Source: Stenotrophomonas nitritireducens (GTDB lineage Bacteria > Pseudomonadota > Gammaproteobacteria > Xanthomonadales > Xanthomonadaceae). From it: DNA of 64,000 nt. The position numbers and the translations under genes were made by a program. Location of the stretch: contig NZ_CP016756.1 in assembly GCF_001700965.1 (NCBI RefSeq), positions 1,922,001-1,986,000 of the forward strand, read 5' to 3'. Shown here piece by piece: positions 47,576 to 56,156 of the stretch (positions are counted from its first letter, which is position 1; each line of letters begins with the position of its first letter). The notes beneath the pieces were generated by a model that worked only from the letters and a program-made list of their open reading frames with translations, was not told where the DNA came from and searched no databases.

Positions 47576-48528
47576 GCGGCTTCCCCTAGCAGTTCCTTCC
47601 AAGCCTTCTGCTTTAGCAATGCTCCTTGGCCGAACCAAGCCGCATCCAAGCGGTTCTCCGTACTCTGTGCCCGCCGATGATGGTCCACGAATTCAGTGAT
47701 GCTGTTTAGGAGACCGAAGGCGGTGCCCTTGCTGGTCTTCAAGCTAGCTCCCCTACCCTGCCCGTCATACAGCGCCCGCACCTTGGCAACAGCCTGCTCA
47801 TTCACTACAGGCTTCCCATTCTGAGCAGCCGGATACGTAAGCAAATTCCGCAGAACCCCATCGACCGAATCAGGGTTCACAGGTGTCTCACAGAGGATCC
47901 GCATCCGCTCCACGAAGCCATGCCAGCCCTCAACAGCGATACCCAGCTGGCTTTTGACCCTGTCAGCATCGAAAGCACTGCGATGCGGGACCTTGATGGC
48001 TCCGGTTCGATCCCCAACAGCGATCTGGAGGGTGTTGTTACACACCACGCGAACTGAGGTGAACTGGGCGGTGGTAGCCAGCGTCCCGTCACAGGCCGTA
48101 GCCAGAAGAAGGTAGCCATTGACCTGATCCTGTCCCTTTAGGGCTACACCCTGCCCAGTACGGGCCAATGCCCAGAACTTCCGCCCTCCACGAAGCACGC
48201 CTGCCGTTTCCAGCTCGAAACCGCTGTAGCGCGTCAGGTCGCGGTAGAACTCCAGGATCTCCCGCGGCTGAACTACTTGATAGCGCTTGGACACCACGGC
48301 CAGCGGTCGCTTCGTGTCAGAGCGATAAAGCACCTTTTGCCCGGGGAATGCCCGCACCGGATACTGATCTTCGGCCTCGGCGGCGAATCGCACTTCAGCC
48401 TCCTCCAAGGACCAGTTCATGCCAGCGCGTTCGCGCCATACTTCGATGGACTGGCCTGGGGCCAACTGGCTTCCGATGCCATGCCATGGAACTTGGCCTG
48501 CATAGGCCATGGTTTCAACGTGATGCAT
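47572..48528 (-). CDS. DUF932 phage/plasmid-like protein
   Basis: 318 residues with the DUF932 features: N-terminal V-P-W-H-G-I-G, middle K-V-L-Y-R-S-D-T-x-x-x-L-A-V-V-S-x-R-Y, and the conserved TSVRVVCNNTLQIA. These proteins are widespread on plasmids and integrative elements; no activity has been established. Translationally coupled to radC behind it. Confidence 0.85.
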   Translation of the reverse strand: MHHVETMAYAGQVPWHGIGSQLAPGQSIEVWRERAGMNWSLEEAEVRFAAEAEDQYPVRAFPGQKVLYRSDTKRPLAVVSKRYQVVQPREILEFYRDLTRYSGFELETAGVLRGGRKFWALARTGQGVALKGQDQVNGYLLLATACDGTLATTAQFTSVRVVCNNTLQIAVGDRTGAIKVPHRSAFDADRVKSQLGIAVEGWHGFVERMRILCETPVNPDSVDGVLRNLLTYPAAQNGKPVVNEQAVAKVRALYDGQGRGASLKTSKGTAFGLLNSITEFVDHHRRAQSTENRLDAAWFGQGALLKQKAWKELLGEAA

Positions 48529-48607
48529 CTCGGTCTCCTTTCATAGACGTCATAACGCACAAGGCCCGGACAGTGCCGGGCCTTGCGGGTCTATCTAGAT
48601 TGTTGAT

Positions 48608-48727
48608 TTAGTCGTAGGAATCGCGGCCGAACTGGTCGGGGCGGGTGAACGAACAACGGGCTACGGCCGACAAGATGGCCGCAGCCACAATGAAGACGCA
48701 GTAGAGGAACTCGGATTTATCTTTCAT
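48608..48727 (-). CDS. Possible 39-residue small membrane protein
   Basis: Encodes M-K-D-K-S-E-F-L-Y-C followed by the hydrophobic helix VFIVAAAILSAVA and a polar tail ending D-S-Y-D. It stands 79 bp before DUF932 on the same strand. No good ribosome site is seen, so this is a suggestion based on helix composition and position. Confidence 0.4.
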   Translation of the reverse strand: MKDKSEFLYCVFIVAAAILSAVARCSFTRPDQFGRDSYD

Positions 48728-48952
48728 GCTTAGTACTCGAAGCGATACGCCAATGCGGGGCGCACACGCAAAGCAGGAGGATCCTGCTTCAACGTAGTAC
48801 TAAGGGTCTGAAATAAGTTTCAATCAAAGGCAGCTTCTCGATGAGGCCCAACACTCAAGCTCGACACGCCGAAGGGCAACTCCCGGCCAGAAGCAAAAAT
48901 CCGCGACACTCCAACCAAGCCGAACCGCTAAAGGAGATTCATCCCAAGCGCA

Positions 48953-49567
48953 TCATATTTCGGGATGGGAAGTCGCCGCACTTTCAACTGCACGCTGCAC
49001 CGACTGTGTCGTGCGAAAGTCGAACTCTGCAGGAGCCACCGCGATGCAATTGAGCTGGCGCTCTAGGTCACGAAGCCGGTTGGGGCCGCCCTGAGTGGAA
49101 TCTAGAAAGACCCGAACAACGTGCGGATTCTGCAGCAGCTCTCTGATGACCGACGCAAACATTGACTTCCGAGCAAGATGCAAGTCTTGAGCGTCCTCTA
49201 TAAATGCGGCATTCCAACTAATGAATGCTTCGTTCGGGAATTGCCCCGGCGGTGCGGAAGCAATAGTTGCCATCATCTGGTTGTACAGCGCTGCCAGATA
49301 GCCCCACTGTGCTGCGAACCTGGTGTAAAACGCCGCGTACGCACCGGCAAAGACGGCACCAAACCATGGAATCATTTGCCCAATCTCGACCTTGAGCTGA
49401 GCTGCAGAAAAAACAAGCTCCGTACCGGCCGCAAAGTACGACTTGATCGGGAGCACGAGCATACAAATTAGTGATGTCACCCACAGCGACCGCAACAGTA
49501 CAGCCGTGCCGCCGTTGGGGCTGTTCCGTAGAAAAAATTCACCTGAAAGAAAACTCACTATCGACAT
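48953..49567 (-). CDS. Membrane-anchored protein of unknown function
   Basis: 204 residues: two N-terminal membrane helices (LLRSLWVTSLICMLVLPIKS, and one around PWFGAVFAGAYAAFYT) and a cytoplasmic-looking C-terminal domain of about 120 residues (DLHLARKSMFASVIRELLQN). Start at 49567 with GGGAG upstream. I do not recognise the family; the layout resembles small membrane proteins of defence islands but nothing specific supports that. Confidence 0.55.
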   Translation of the reverse strand: MSIVSFLSGEFFLRNSPNGGTAVLLRSLWVTSLICMLVLPIKSYFAAGTELVFSAAQLKVEIGQMIPWFGAVFAGAYAAFYTRFAAQWGYLAALYNQMMATIASAPPGQFPNEAFISWNAAFIEDAQDLHLARKSMFASVIRELLQNPHVVRVFLDSTQGGPNRLRDLERQLNCIAVAPAEFDFRTTQSVQRAVESAATSHPEI

Positions 49568-49771
49568 AGTCTTTTCTCCCGCCAAACCATTTGATGGACG
49601 CCCCTGGGATTTTGGTTGTGCCACTTACGCCCCTTAGTCGGGGTCGCCCCCCAGTAAAGCTCGATACTAGGCGGATTGTTACTGTACACAATCCGCTGCA
49701 CCGCCTGAACATAACTAGCCTCGAGCCGAAGGGTCGTAAGCCGCCGTTGTCATATCGATGAGGAAATGAAC

Positions 49772-49881
49772 AGAAGTGCGCGTTCGCTTCCGGCCAGTAG
49801 CGGACATGCTCCGGAATGCTGGCCGTGTACAAAACGGAGGGCGACTCAAAGCGCCGTGTACACAAAAGCCTGCGCACGCTC
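49772..49881 (+). repeat. Dispersed island repeat, copy 1
   Basis: Shares blocks with 51735-51850 in the same order: CCGGAATG-like, GGCC-x-x-GTAC, then GAGGGCGACTCAAA, CCGT-x-x-AC, and CTGC-x-CACGCTC. Overall similarity is partial, with the identical 14-bp block as anchor. Confidence 0.65.
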
Positions 49882-50039
49882 TCTTGAGCGTAACTCCGCA
49901 GAGCGACCAAAGCGTCACCGAGCCCTCTAGGTAGTGAGTGCGGAGCAGTTCGCCGTCTAAGCAAAGGCGCAACTGCCTGAAGACGATTGAGTCCCGCCAA
50001 TGAGCCCAAGCGCCCCTTGGAGAACCCCGGGAGGACGAC

Positions 50040-50066
50040 GAGTACACTGAGTACGCAGAGTACGCG
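50040..50066 (+). repeat. Three tandem 9-bp repeats
   Basis: GAGTACACT, GAGTACGCA and GAGTACGCG follow each other without spacer, then a weaker AGGACGGAG. Small iteron-like array, 230 bp before the gene at 50298. Confidence 0.6.
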
Positions 50067-50297
50067 AGGACGGAGAGCACACCTCGGCAGGGGTAGACAA
50101 TTGATATTAATAGTAATTATCAAGAAAAATGCGCGGAAACGCGCATATCAACAACTCGTAATTCGCTGGATACTGCATGTACGGCACACCTGCCGTAACC
50201 TTCAGCTATCTAAACCGCCCAATTACGCGCGTCTAGTTCCCTTGCTCTTCGGAGCCTGAAGACGCAAATTGGCCACCAGTTGATAGGGAATTGCTCG

Positions 50298-50969
50298 ATG
50301 TCCACGATGAAGCAAGCAGTGGCACGGCGCGCAAAGATGTCGGAGCGCGCCGAGCATCAACGGCAAATCCACTTCGCTGGAGTGGATGACGCCTGGATAT
50401 GGAATCGCAAGAAGAACAATGGCTTTTCAACTGTACCGAGGACGCTGCCGATTGCCATGCAGGCAGCGGACGAACAATCTAAAGGCCAGCCACCCGGCCA
50501 TGTTCTTTTTTGCCTTTGGGCGCGAGCGCCAGATCACCCGGTTCTTGTAATCGACAATCCGATCACGTTCGCCGCAGAAGCAGGCTTCACCGGACCGCGG
50601 GCAGTAGACACCTGGCGACGGCGCATGAAGCGGCTGCAGGAACTGCAGCTAATCGTGGCAAAAGCCGGACCGGCAGGTGATTTCCACTACGTTCTGCTAA
50701 CGAATCCAAACTCTGCCGTTGAATGGATGAGATCAAATGGAAAGATCCAAGACGTGCTCTATGGCCGCTTCTGGGATCGACTGTCCGAGGTCGGGGGGCT
50801 CAGTGAGATAGACGCAATTCGCGCTCACTGGACTCAGGAGGCAGCAAAAGTGAATGGGCCTCCGAGCCTCCCACCGCCACCTCCACCGCTACCGACCGAT
50901 GCCACAACTGAATCAGCCCCTACGAAGGTGAAGGCACGGAAGAGCAAACCCAAGAACGTAGCGAAGTGA
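50298..50969 (+). CDS. Hypothetical protein with proline-rich and basic tail
   Basis: 223 residues: a helical N-terminal part, a central domain (LFCLWARAPDHPVLVIDNP, then TWRRRMKRLQELQLIVAKAG) and a tail with PPPPPPLPTD and a Lys-rich end. Probably DNA-binding (winged-helix-like in the middle), but no family recognised. ATG at 50298 preceded by AGGGAA. Stands alone between two non-coding regions. Confidence 0.6.
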   Translation: MSTMKQAVARRAKMSERAEHQRQIHFAGVDDAWIWNRKKNNGFSTVPRTLPIAMQAADEQSKGQPPGHVLFCLWARAPDHPVLVIDNPITFAAEAGFTGPRAVDTWRRRMKRLQELQLIVAKAGPAGDFHYVLLTNPNSAVEWMRSNGKIQDVLYGRFWDRLSEVGGLSEIDAIRAHWTQEAAKVNGPPSLPPPPPPLPTDATTESAPTKVKARKSKPKNVAK

Positions 50970-51052
50970 TGCCCAGCACATGCCAAGGAGGAACCATGCT
51001 TAAGACAACAGTGATCGGCATTCGTCGCCAGTTCGCCCGGCGGATGCCGTGA

Positions 51053-51165
51053 AAAAAGACCCCCGATCAGCCTCGTTTCTCAGGCCAGACTGATCGGGAG
51101 TCATGGTGGGCACCCTCAAGTGCCCTGAGCAGGGATTCCCTTGCCCAGGGTTCAATTGTAACGCG
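51053..51165 (-). ncRNA. Candidate structured small RNA with intrinsic terminator (minus strand)
   Basis: On the minus strand the region has nested stems (a CAGGG/CCCTG type and GGGCA / TGCCC) and ends in CCCGATCAG / CTGATCGGG followed by GGTCTTTTTT, a clear rho-independent terminator (51053-51098). No convincing gene on that strand precedes the terminator, so a short non-coding or small-peptide transcript is likely. Confidence 0.45.
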
Positions 51166-51230
51166 GCCGCGCCCTTTAACACATGACTGGGGCAACAGCC
51201 AATTAGCCGACCTCGGCTGAGGAAAAAGCA

Positions 51231-51440
51231 ATGACCAAGAAGCCCTCCAACTCCGGCCAGCCCTGGACCCCTGCGCAGGTCAAGGAACTCAAAGACCTTG
51301 CATCAGGGAACACCCCCACCCGGGTCATTGGCCTGAAAATGGGGCGCTCGCCCGAGGCAATCTACGGCCAGGCGAGTAAGGCGGGTATCTCGCTGAAGCC
51401 CACCAATCAGGCTCCCTACGGCACCAAGAAGCCAAAGTGA
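51231..51440 (+). CDS. Small putative DNA-binding protein
   Basis: 69 residues with a Myb/SANT-like or HTH pattern: WTPAQVKELKDLASGNTPTR then IGLKMGRSPEAIYGQASKAG. Similar short proteins occur across Xanthomonadaceae and Pseudomonas mobile regions. Followed 26 bp later by a strong intrinsic terminator. Confidence 0.75.
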   Translation: MTKKPSNSGQPWTPAQVKELKDLASGNTPTRVIGLKMGRSPEAIYGQASKAGISLKPTNQAPYGTKKPK

Positions 51441-51466
51441 GTTAGCGCTTCATTGGCACCAACTTC

Positions 51467-51491
51467 AGAAGCCCCGCATTGCGGGGCTTCT
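51467..51491 (+). terminator. Intrinsic terminator hairpin
   Basis: AGAAGCCCCGC and GCGGGGCTTCT pair fully around ATT, 26 bp after the stop of the 69-residue protein gene. Tail is T-poor (TACCTTCT). Confidence 0.75.
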
Positions 51492-51734
51492 ACCTTCTCA
51501 CCCAAGAAACGCTTGTAACTTCTCGTTCGGATGAGATGCTTTCCAAGTCGTGTATACGGAAGTCCCTTCCCACAGCGCAGGCAGATTTTTGTGTGAACGG
51601 ATCCGTTTATACTACTTATCCATAAACCACCACTTAGTTGATCCCCCGTGGTGCGACTCGTTCTTAGGGTAGCTGGATCCGGCCAACAAGCCAGTGTTTA
51701 ACCGAACTCAGCGGTAGGATAGGCAACCGCACAA

Positions 51735-51850
51735 GTGTCCACTTTGGGTCGCTTAATGTCCCGCGGCCAAGAGCCGACATCCCCGAATGGCGGCCACGTA
51801 CGAGCTCGAGGGCGACTCAAAATACCGTCCACAAAAAATCTGCACACGCT
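51735..51850 (+). repeat. Dispersed island repeat, copy 2
   Basis: Related to 49772-49881 in several ordered blocks including the identical GAGGGCGACTCAAA. Its end, CACAAAAAATCTGCACACGC, matches 38596-38619 closely. Lies in the 500-bp non-coding gap upstream of the SIR2-APAZ gene, which otherwise shows no gene. Confidence 0.65.
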
Positions 51851-51969
51851 CCCGCCCCAACACGCACAGCGTGAATGAAATCATCTCCAGTCTCTTAAGA
51901 CTAGGAGACGAGCCAACAGCAGTAGTAGCATTGGGTTAACTTAATCACTTGGTTACGTTCAGCTGCCTG

Positions 51970-53835
51970 ATGACGAAATCCATCCAGGTTATTTCTGCAT
52001 CTAAGTTCGCAACTACTTTCAGCCTCCGACCCGAGCTCCATGCATGGCTTCTCGGTGCCGGCGCCTCTGCGGCCTCGGGCATTCCGACCGGCTATGACAT
52101 GATCCTGGACTTCAAGTCCAGGCTCTACTGCCAAGAGACCCGATTCCCTCGCCGCAACGTGGATCCGAGTGATCCACTATGGGTTCAGCGCATCGACGAG
52201 TTCTTCTCTCGCACCCCTCTACTTCCGCCTCCGAACGATCCAACCGAGTATGCGGCCGCGTTCGAGGCGATTTATCCGCAAGAGACTCATCGACGGCAAT
52301 ACATCGATGACGCCATCAGCAAAGGGACACCCTGTTTTGGGCACCGGATGCTGGCCGGTCTAATAACGGCCGCAAAGACCCCATGCGTCTTTACGACGAA
52401 CTTTGATTCCCTAATTGAAGAATCCAGCCTACTGGCGGCATCGCTAATGTCTCCTGGCACCGCAGCCAAGCCGACGGTTGCGACTCTAGACTCTGCCAAC
52501 CTGGCTACGCGCTGTCTGGATGAGTCTGATTGGCCCCTCATCACCAAGCTTCATGGCGACTACCGTTCAACATCCCTGAAGAACACCACAAGCGAGCTGG
52601 CTTCCCAAGACCATGACCTGCGCCGGGCCATGGTTGAAGCCTGCAAGCGATTCGGTCTGGTCGTCGTTGGCTACAGCGGCCGCGATTCCTCCGTGATGGA
52701 GGCACTTGAGTCCGTCCTGACCTACGAGAACCCCTTCCCCAGCGGTCTCTATTGGTGCGCGTCTTCCCGCTCCAAGCTCCTACCAACTGTGAGTGATTTC
52801 CTGAAAAAGGCTGCCTTTGCGGGCGTCAATGTCTTCATCATCGAGTCCGCCACGTTCGACGAATTGGCCGGCGACCTGCTCAATCAAATCAGCCTTCCAG
52901 CCCCGCTGCTGGACCATGTTCTATCGTTCCAGCCTGTCCAGCTCGCAGCCCCCATCCCCGTGCGCACGGCGGAAGCCCGGAAGTTCCCCGTGCTGCGCCT
53001 CTCCGCGTTGCTCGTGGAGAGTCTCCCCACCACAGCCAGAAAAATGACCCTGGGTCATCCATCCTCCATTTTTGAGGTGCGGGAAATGCTCAAGGCCAGC
53101 AAGTGCCGGGCAGCGGTGGCAATGGTTGGAAACGAGCTCGCAGCCTTCGGCAAAGACGCTGAGATCCTCGCGTCATTGCACAGCCTGAAGCCAGTGCTAA
53201 ACGGGCATTGGGCACTGGATCCCATCCAAGAAAGTTGGGCGCTAGGACTCATCTACGATGCCCTTCTGCGTGCTTTGGCTCGGCGGCGACCGCTGATTCC
53301 CAGACTGAAACGTTCTGGGCACTCCCTTTTTGTTGCCAGCGCGAGAGACGGCGAAACCGACGAGCAGCGACATCGCCGCGAAAGCCAATTATCCAAGCTC
53401 AGAGTCGCCTACGGAAGCGAGCTCACGGGGACCAAGTTTGGTCGCAACTACAACGAAGCCATTTCGATTCGGCTCGAGGAGATTGAGGGACGCTGGTGGT
53501 GCACGTTTGACCCCTACACCGCCGTGGAGGTGCCGCGTGATGAGCGGACTGCTCCTTCAGACGCAGCCGAGAGCGACCCTCTGGCTTGGTCGTCGCAGCG
53601 CCGGCCAGATCCGACTGCTGACTGGAGAAGAGAGCTGTGGGCCACCAAATACAACGGCGCTTGGGCCAACATCATCGAGGCGTGGGCGAGCTTGCTCACG
53701 TCTCCACGGGGGATAACCTTTCAAGCGTTCGGAATCGAAGATCAAGAGGGAGTCGACGCGGCTTTTCGCATTTCACCGCTCACCGGCTTCAGTCGCCCTG
53801 GACATCAAGACAAATACTTTGACCGGAGACAGTGA
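51970..53835 (+). CDS. SIR2-APAZ effector of a short prokaryotic Argonaute system
   Basis: 621 residues. The N-terminal SIR2-like NADase shows LLGAGASAASGIPTGYDMIL near residue 28, FTTNFDSLIEESS near 142 and the K-L-H-G-D-Y catalytic-His motif near 197. The remaining C-terminal half fits the APAZ region that pairs with short pAgos; this is inferred from the neighbour because APAZ has no short motif. Such SPARSA complexes degrade NAD+ when the Argonaute binds guide and invader DNA, killing or halting the infected cell. Start at 51970; a TTG 21 bp upstream is possible. Overlaps the Argonaute gene by one base. Confidence 0.82.
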   Translation: MTKSIQVISASKFATTFSLRPELHAWLLGAGASAASGIPTGYDMILDFKSRLYCQETRFPRRNVDPSDPLWVQRIDEFFSRTPLLPPPNDPTEYAAAFEAIYPQETHRRQYIDDAISKGTPCFGHRMLAGLITAAKTPCVFTTNFDSLIEESSLLAASLMSPGTAAKPTVATLDSANLATRCLDESDWPLITKLHGDYRSTSLKNTTSELASQDHDLRRAMVEACKRFGLVVVGYSGRDSSVMEALESVLTYENPFPSGLYWCASSRSKLLPTVSDFLKKAAFAGVNVFIIESATFDELAGDLLNQISLPAPLLDHVLSFQPVQLAAPIPVRTAEARKFPVLRLSALLVESLPTTARKMTLGHPSSIFEVREMLKASKCRAAVAMVGNELAAFGKDAEILASLHSLKPVLNGHWALDPIQESWALGLIYDALLRALARRRPLIPRLKRSGHSLFVASARDGETDEQRHRRESQLSKLRVAYGSELTGTKFGRNYNEAISIRLEEIEGRWWCTFDPYTAVEVPRDERTAPSDAAESDPLAWSSQRRPDPTADWRRELWATKYNGAWANIIEAWASLLTSPRGITFQAFGIEDQEGVDAAFRISPLTGFSRPGHQDKYFDRRQ

Positions 53836-55283
53836 TGGTAGATGTTTCTCGCTCGCAGCTACCGCCGCTGTCCTTGCTTTCGGAACCGGAGCTGGCCTTT
53901 TCTCCTGAGCACTCCGGGTGTCGAGACGTCCACCCCCTTCGCGGGCTGGCGCACTATGGCCCCTTCTCGTCCCAGACATTCAGCCAGTTCACGCCCACCG
54001 TTCGCATTGCCACAGTGGGCCCGGCAAGTACGTTCAGGACTCGAGGGGCGCTTATGGCATCGCTGAAGGAGCAACATGCAGCCAGCGATAGAAGCGGCTA
54101 CGCCCCAGATTTCCCAGGCTTCGCCAGCGTCTTCGGCGTGGACTTGGCTTCCTCTGACAAGGCCAACCACATCCGTTGGCCCGACGCCATCAACGATCTT
54201 CCAGGATCGGGACCACCTCAGCAGCGCCTCGTGACCGCCTTCGATGCAGCCCTCTCGCAACTAAGCGCAAGACATGAGCAGTTTGATGTGGTCCTGGTTC
54301 ATCTCCCAGAAGCGTGGCTTCCTCACACGGCCGGGGACGGTTTTGACGCGCACGATGTCCTCAAAGCATTGGGAGCAAAGCACGGCATCCCAACCCAAGT
54401 GGTCAACGACCGGACCTTCAGCTTCTCAAACAGAGCTCAGCTGGCTTGGAGACTGTCGATCGCGCTCTATGTCAAAGCCGGAGGCATTCCTTGGAAGCTC
54501 GCCCCTCTGGCGGGAGTGCCTGCGGATACTGCCTACATCGGTTTGGCATACGCGCTGAAGAAGGTCAACGACGAAACCCACTTTGTCACCTGCTGCTCGC
54601 AGGTGTTCGACATGGACGGGGGCGGCATGCAGTTTGTGGCGTTCGAAGCCAAAGATCCCGTCAAGGACGTGCGCGAAGCACGAAGGAATCCTTTCTTATC
54701 ACGAGAAGACATGCGAGCGGTCATTGCCCGCAGTCTGTCGATCTACCAACAGCGCAATGGAGGCATTCTTCCCCGGCGAATGGTCATTCACAAGAGCAAT
54801 GCGTTCAAGGAAGACGAAGTTCTGGGTGCTCGCGATGCGTTGACCGCCGTCCCCGAGGTAGAGTGCATTGAGATCAGCTCCAGACCGACTTGGCGGGGCG
54901 TATGGTTGGTCAAATCCTCTGGCGGCACCGCGCCCACCCGACCCGCCAGATACCCGGTGCCGCGAGGCACTTTTGTTCCCCGGTCTGGCACGTCTGCTCT
55001 TCTCTGGGCCGCTGGCAATGTTCCAGATGTCTCAAGCAAGTCAGACTACTACCAGGGCGGGAAGAGCATTCCCCGACCACTCCTGCTGACCCGTCACGCG
55101 GGAACTGGGCCGCTAGAAACGATCGCTCACGAAACGCTGGCGCTGACGAAGATGGACTGGAACAACGACGCGCTCTACGACCCAGTGCCTGTCAGCATCC
55201 GCTACTCCCAGAAGCTCGCTAGGACCATCTCCAACGTCCAAGATCTTCCTGGAAATAGTTATCCCTACCGACTGTTCATGTGA
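53835..55283 (+). CDS. Short prokaryotic Argonaute (MID-PIWI)
   Basis: 482 residues, the size of short pAgos, which have only MID and PIWI domains. Features: a Rossmann-like central part (QFDVVLVHLPEAW), WRLSIALYVKAGGIPWKLA with T-A-Y-I-G-L-A in the PIWI fold, VIHKSNAFKEDEV, and the C-terminal DWNNDALYDPVPVSIRYSQK seen in PIWI proteins. The catalytic DEDX tetrad is not apparent, as expected for this class, which binds guides but does not cut. Start codon overlaps the SIR2-APAZ stop (TGATG). Together they form a SPARSA-type defence pair. Confidence 0.8.
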   Translation: MVDVSRSQLPPLSLLSEPELAFSPEHSGCRDVHPLRGLAHYGPFSSQTFSQFTPTVRIATVGPASTFRTRGALMASLKEQHAASDRSGYAPDFPGFASVFGVDLASSDKANHIRWPDAINDLPGSGPPQQRLVTAFDAALSQLSARHEQFDVVLVHLPEAWLPHTAGDGFDAHDVLKALGAKHGIPTQVVNDRTFSFSNRAQLAWRLSIALYVKAGGIPWKLAPLAGVPADTAYIGLAYALKKVNDETHFVTCCSQVFDMDGGGMQFVAFEAKDPVKDVREARRNPFLSREDMRAVIARSLSIYQQRNGGILPRRMVIHKSNAFKEDEVLGARDALTAVPEVECIEISSRPTWRGVWLVKSSGGTAPTRPARYPVPRGTFVPRSGTSALLWAAGNVPDVSSKSDYYQGGKSIPRPLLLTRHAGTGPLETIAHETLALTKMDWNNDALYDPVPVSIRYSQKLARTISNVQDLPGNSYPYRLFM

Positions 55284-55332
55284 TCCCAACTCTCAACAAC
55301 AGAAAAAGGAGCTCAACGTCACGATCGGCAAG

Positions 55333-55811
55333 ATGTAGGAAGCTTTCATCGAAAAGCAGTCTGGGGAAGTGAAAGGCCCCTACCAAGCCACCTTTGCAGG
55401 AACCACCGTAATCTTGAAGGACCCGACCGCAGACGTGGACTCTGGCGACTACGTGACCCGAGCGCTTTCAAGCGGTAAAGCTGAGCGTTCCTACATCCAG
55501 AACGCCACCTTCTATGACGTCGGCATCGGTGGCATTGCGCCACACTTTCAACTCAAGATTGGCACTCCCCCTCACTTCAGTCGCGCTCGCACTCCATCCA
55601 AATTGGCAACCACAACACTCAGAACGTCGTGAATTCAGCCCAAACGCTCGCCCATGCGATCGAGGCCTCAAGCGGAACCGAGGACCAAAAGGTAGACGCA
55701 GAATCCAGGCTGGCCAAACTTCTTGAGCACCCAATCCTAGCAAACGTGCTGGGCGGCCTCGCTGGAGCGGCCGCCAGATCAACCCCGATTTTCGGACAAC
55801 GTGGCATCTAG
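55333..55811 (+). pseudogene. Decayed gene with a RHIM-like amyloid motif, directly after the Argonaute
   Basis: One frame gives EKQSGEVKGPYQATFAGTTV to about 55568; the next gives H-S-I-Q-I-G-N-H-N-T-Q-N-V then AHAIEASSGTEDQKVDAESR to 55811. They join if the C5 run at 55567-55571 had six C. The 5' part also looks damaged: AAAAAGGAG at 55303 is followed by no start codon at proper distance, and the first ATG (55333) is followed by TAG. I-Q-I-G-x-x-N is the core of RHIM/BASS3-type amyloid signalling motifs used by some bacterial defence proteins. Function inferred only from this motif and position. Confidence 0.5.
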
Positions 55812-56156
55812 AGCAGGCATTGGCTACGGGTTTTCTTTATTGTGAATCCGCGCACATCGCCAACTCTTGCCGATGCGGAAACAGCTGTTTGGATGAGTAT
55901 CTATTCCACCGCGCCAAGAAGCACTATGCCATCCCCTCAACTTCGAATCGCGTCAAGGCTTCTGGGGCATCAGCCTTGGCAAACACTGACGAGAGAACTC
56001 CCTGAGCGCAAGGAGGAAGTCCAGCAGGCGGGGAATGTCGCTAGCGCGCTACTACAACTGTCACGGGACATCGAACCGTAGGTCAGTGACTGGTCAACCC
56101 ATTCACACAAGACTTTGGACAAGCCCCTTCATCAGGCGCACCGAGAGACAGACTTA
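55812..56156. other. About 345 bp without a convincing gene
   Basis: Short frames on the plus strand (for example 55842-56081) lack ribosome sites and motifs. Lies between the decayed gene and a small minus-strand gene. Nothing definite seen. Confidence 0.4.

Larger units (their letters stand above)
49568..50297. other. 730-bp non-coding stretch rich in repeats
   Basis: No convincing gene on either strand. It holds one copy of an island-specific dispersed repeat (49772-49881), three tandem 9-bp units (50040-50066) and a hairpin ATGCGCG / CGCGCAT (50129-50146) in an AT-rich part. It may be a regulatory or replication region. Confidence 0.5.

Noticed and set aside
53514..53979. Minus-strand frames opposite the SIR2-APAZ/Argonaute junction
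   Set aside because: Short, motif-free and antisense to a well supported gene pair.
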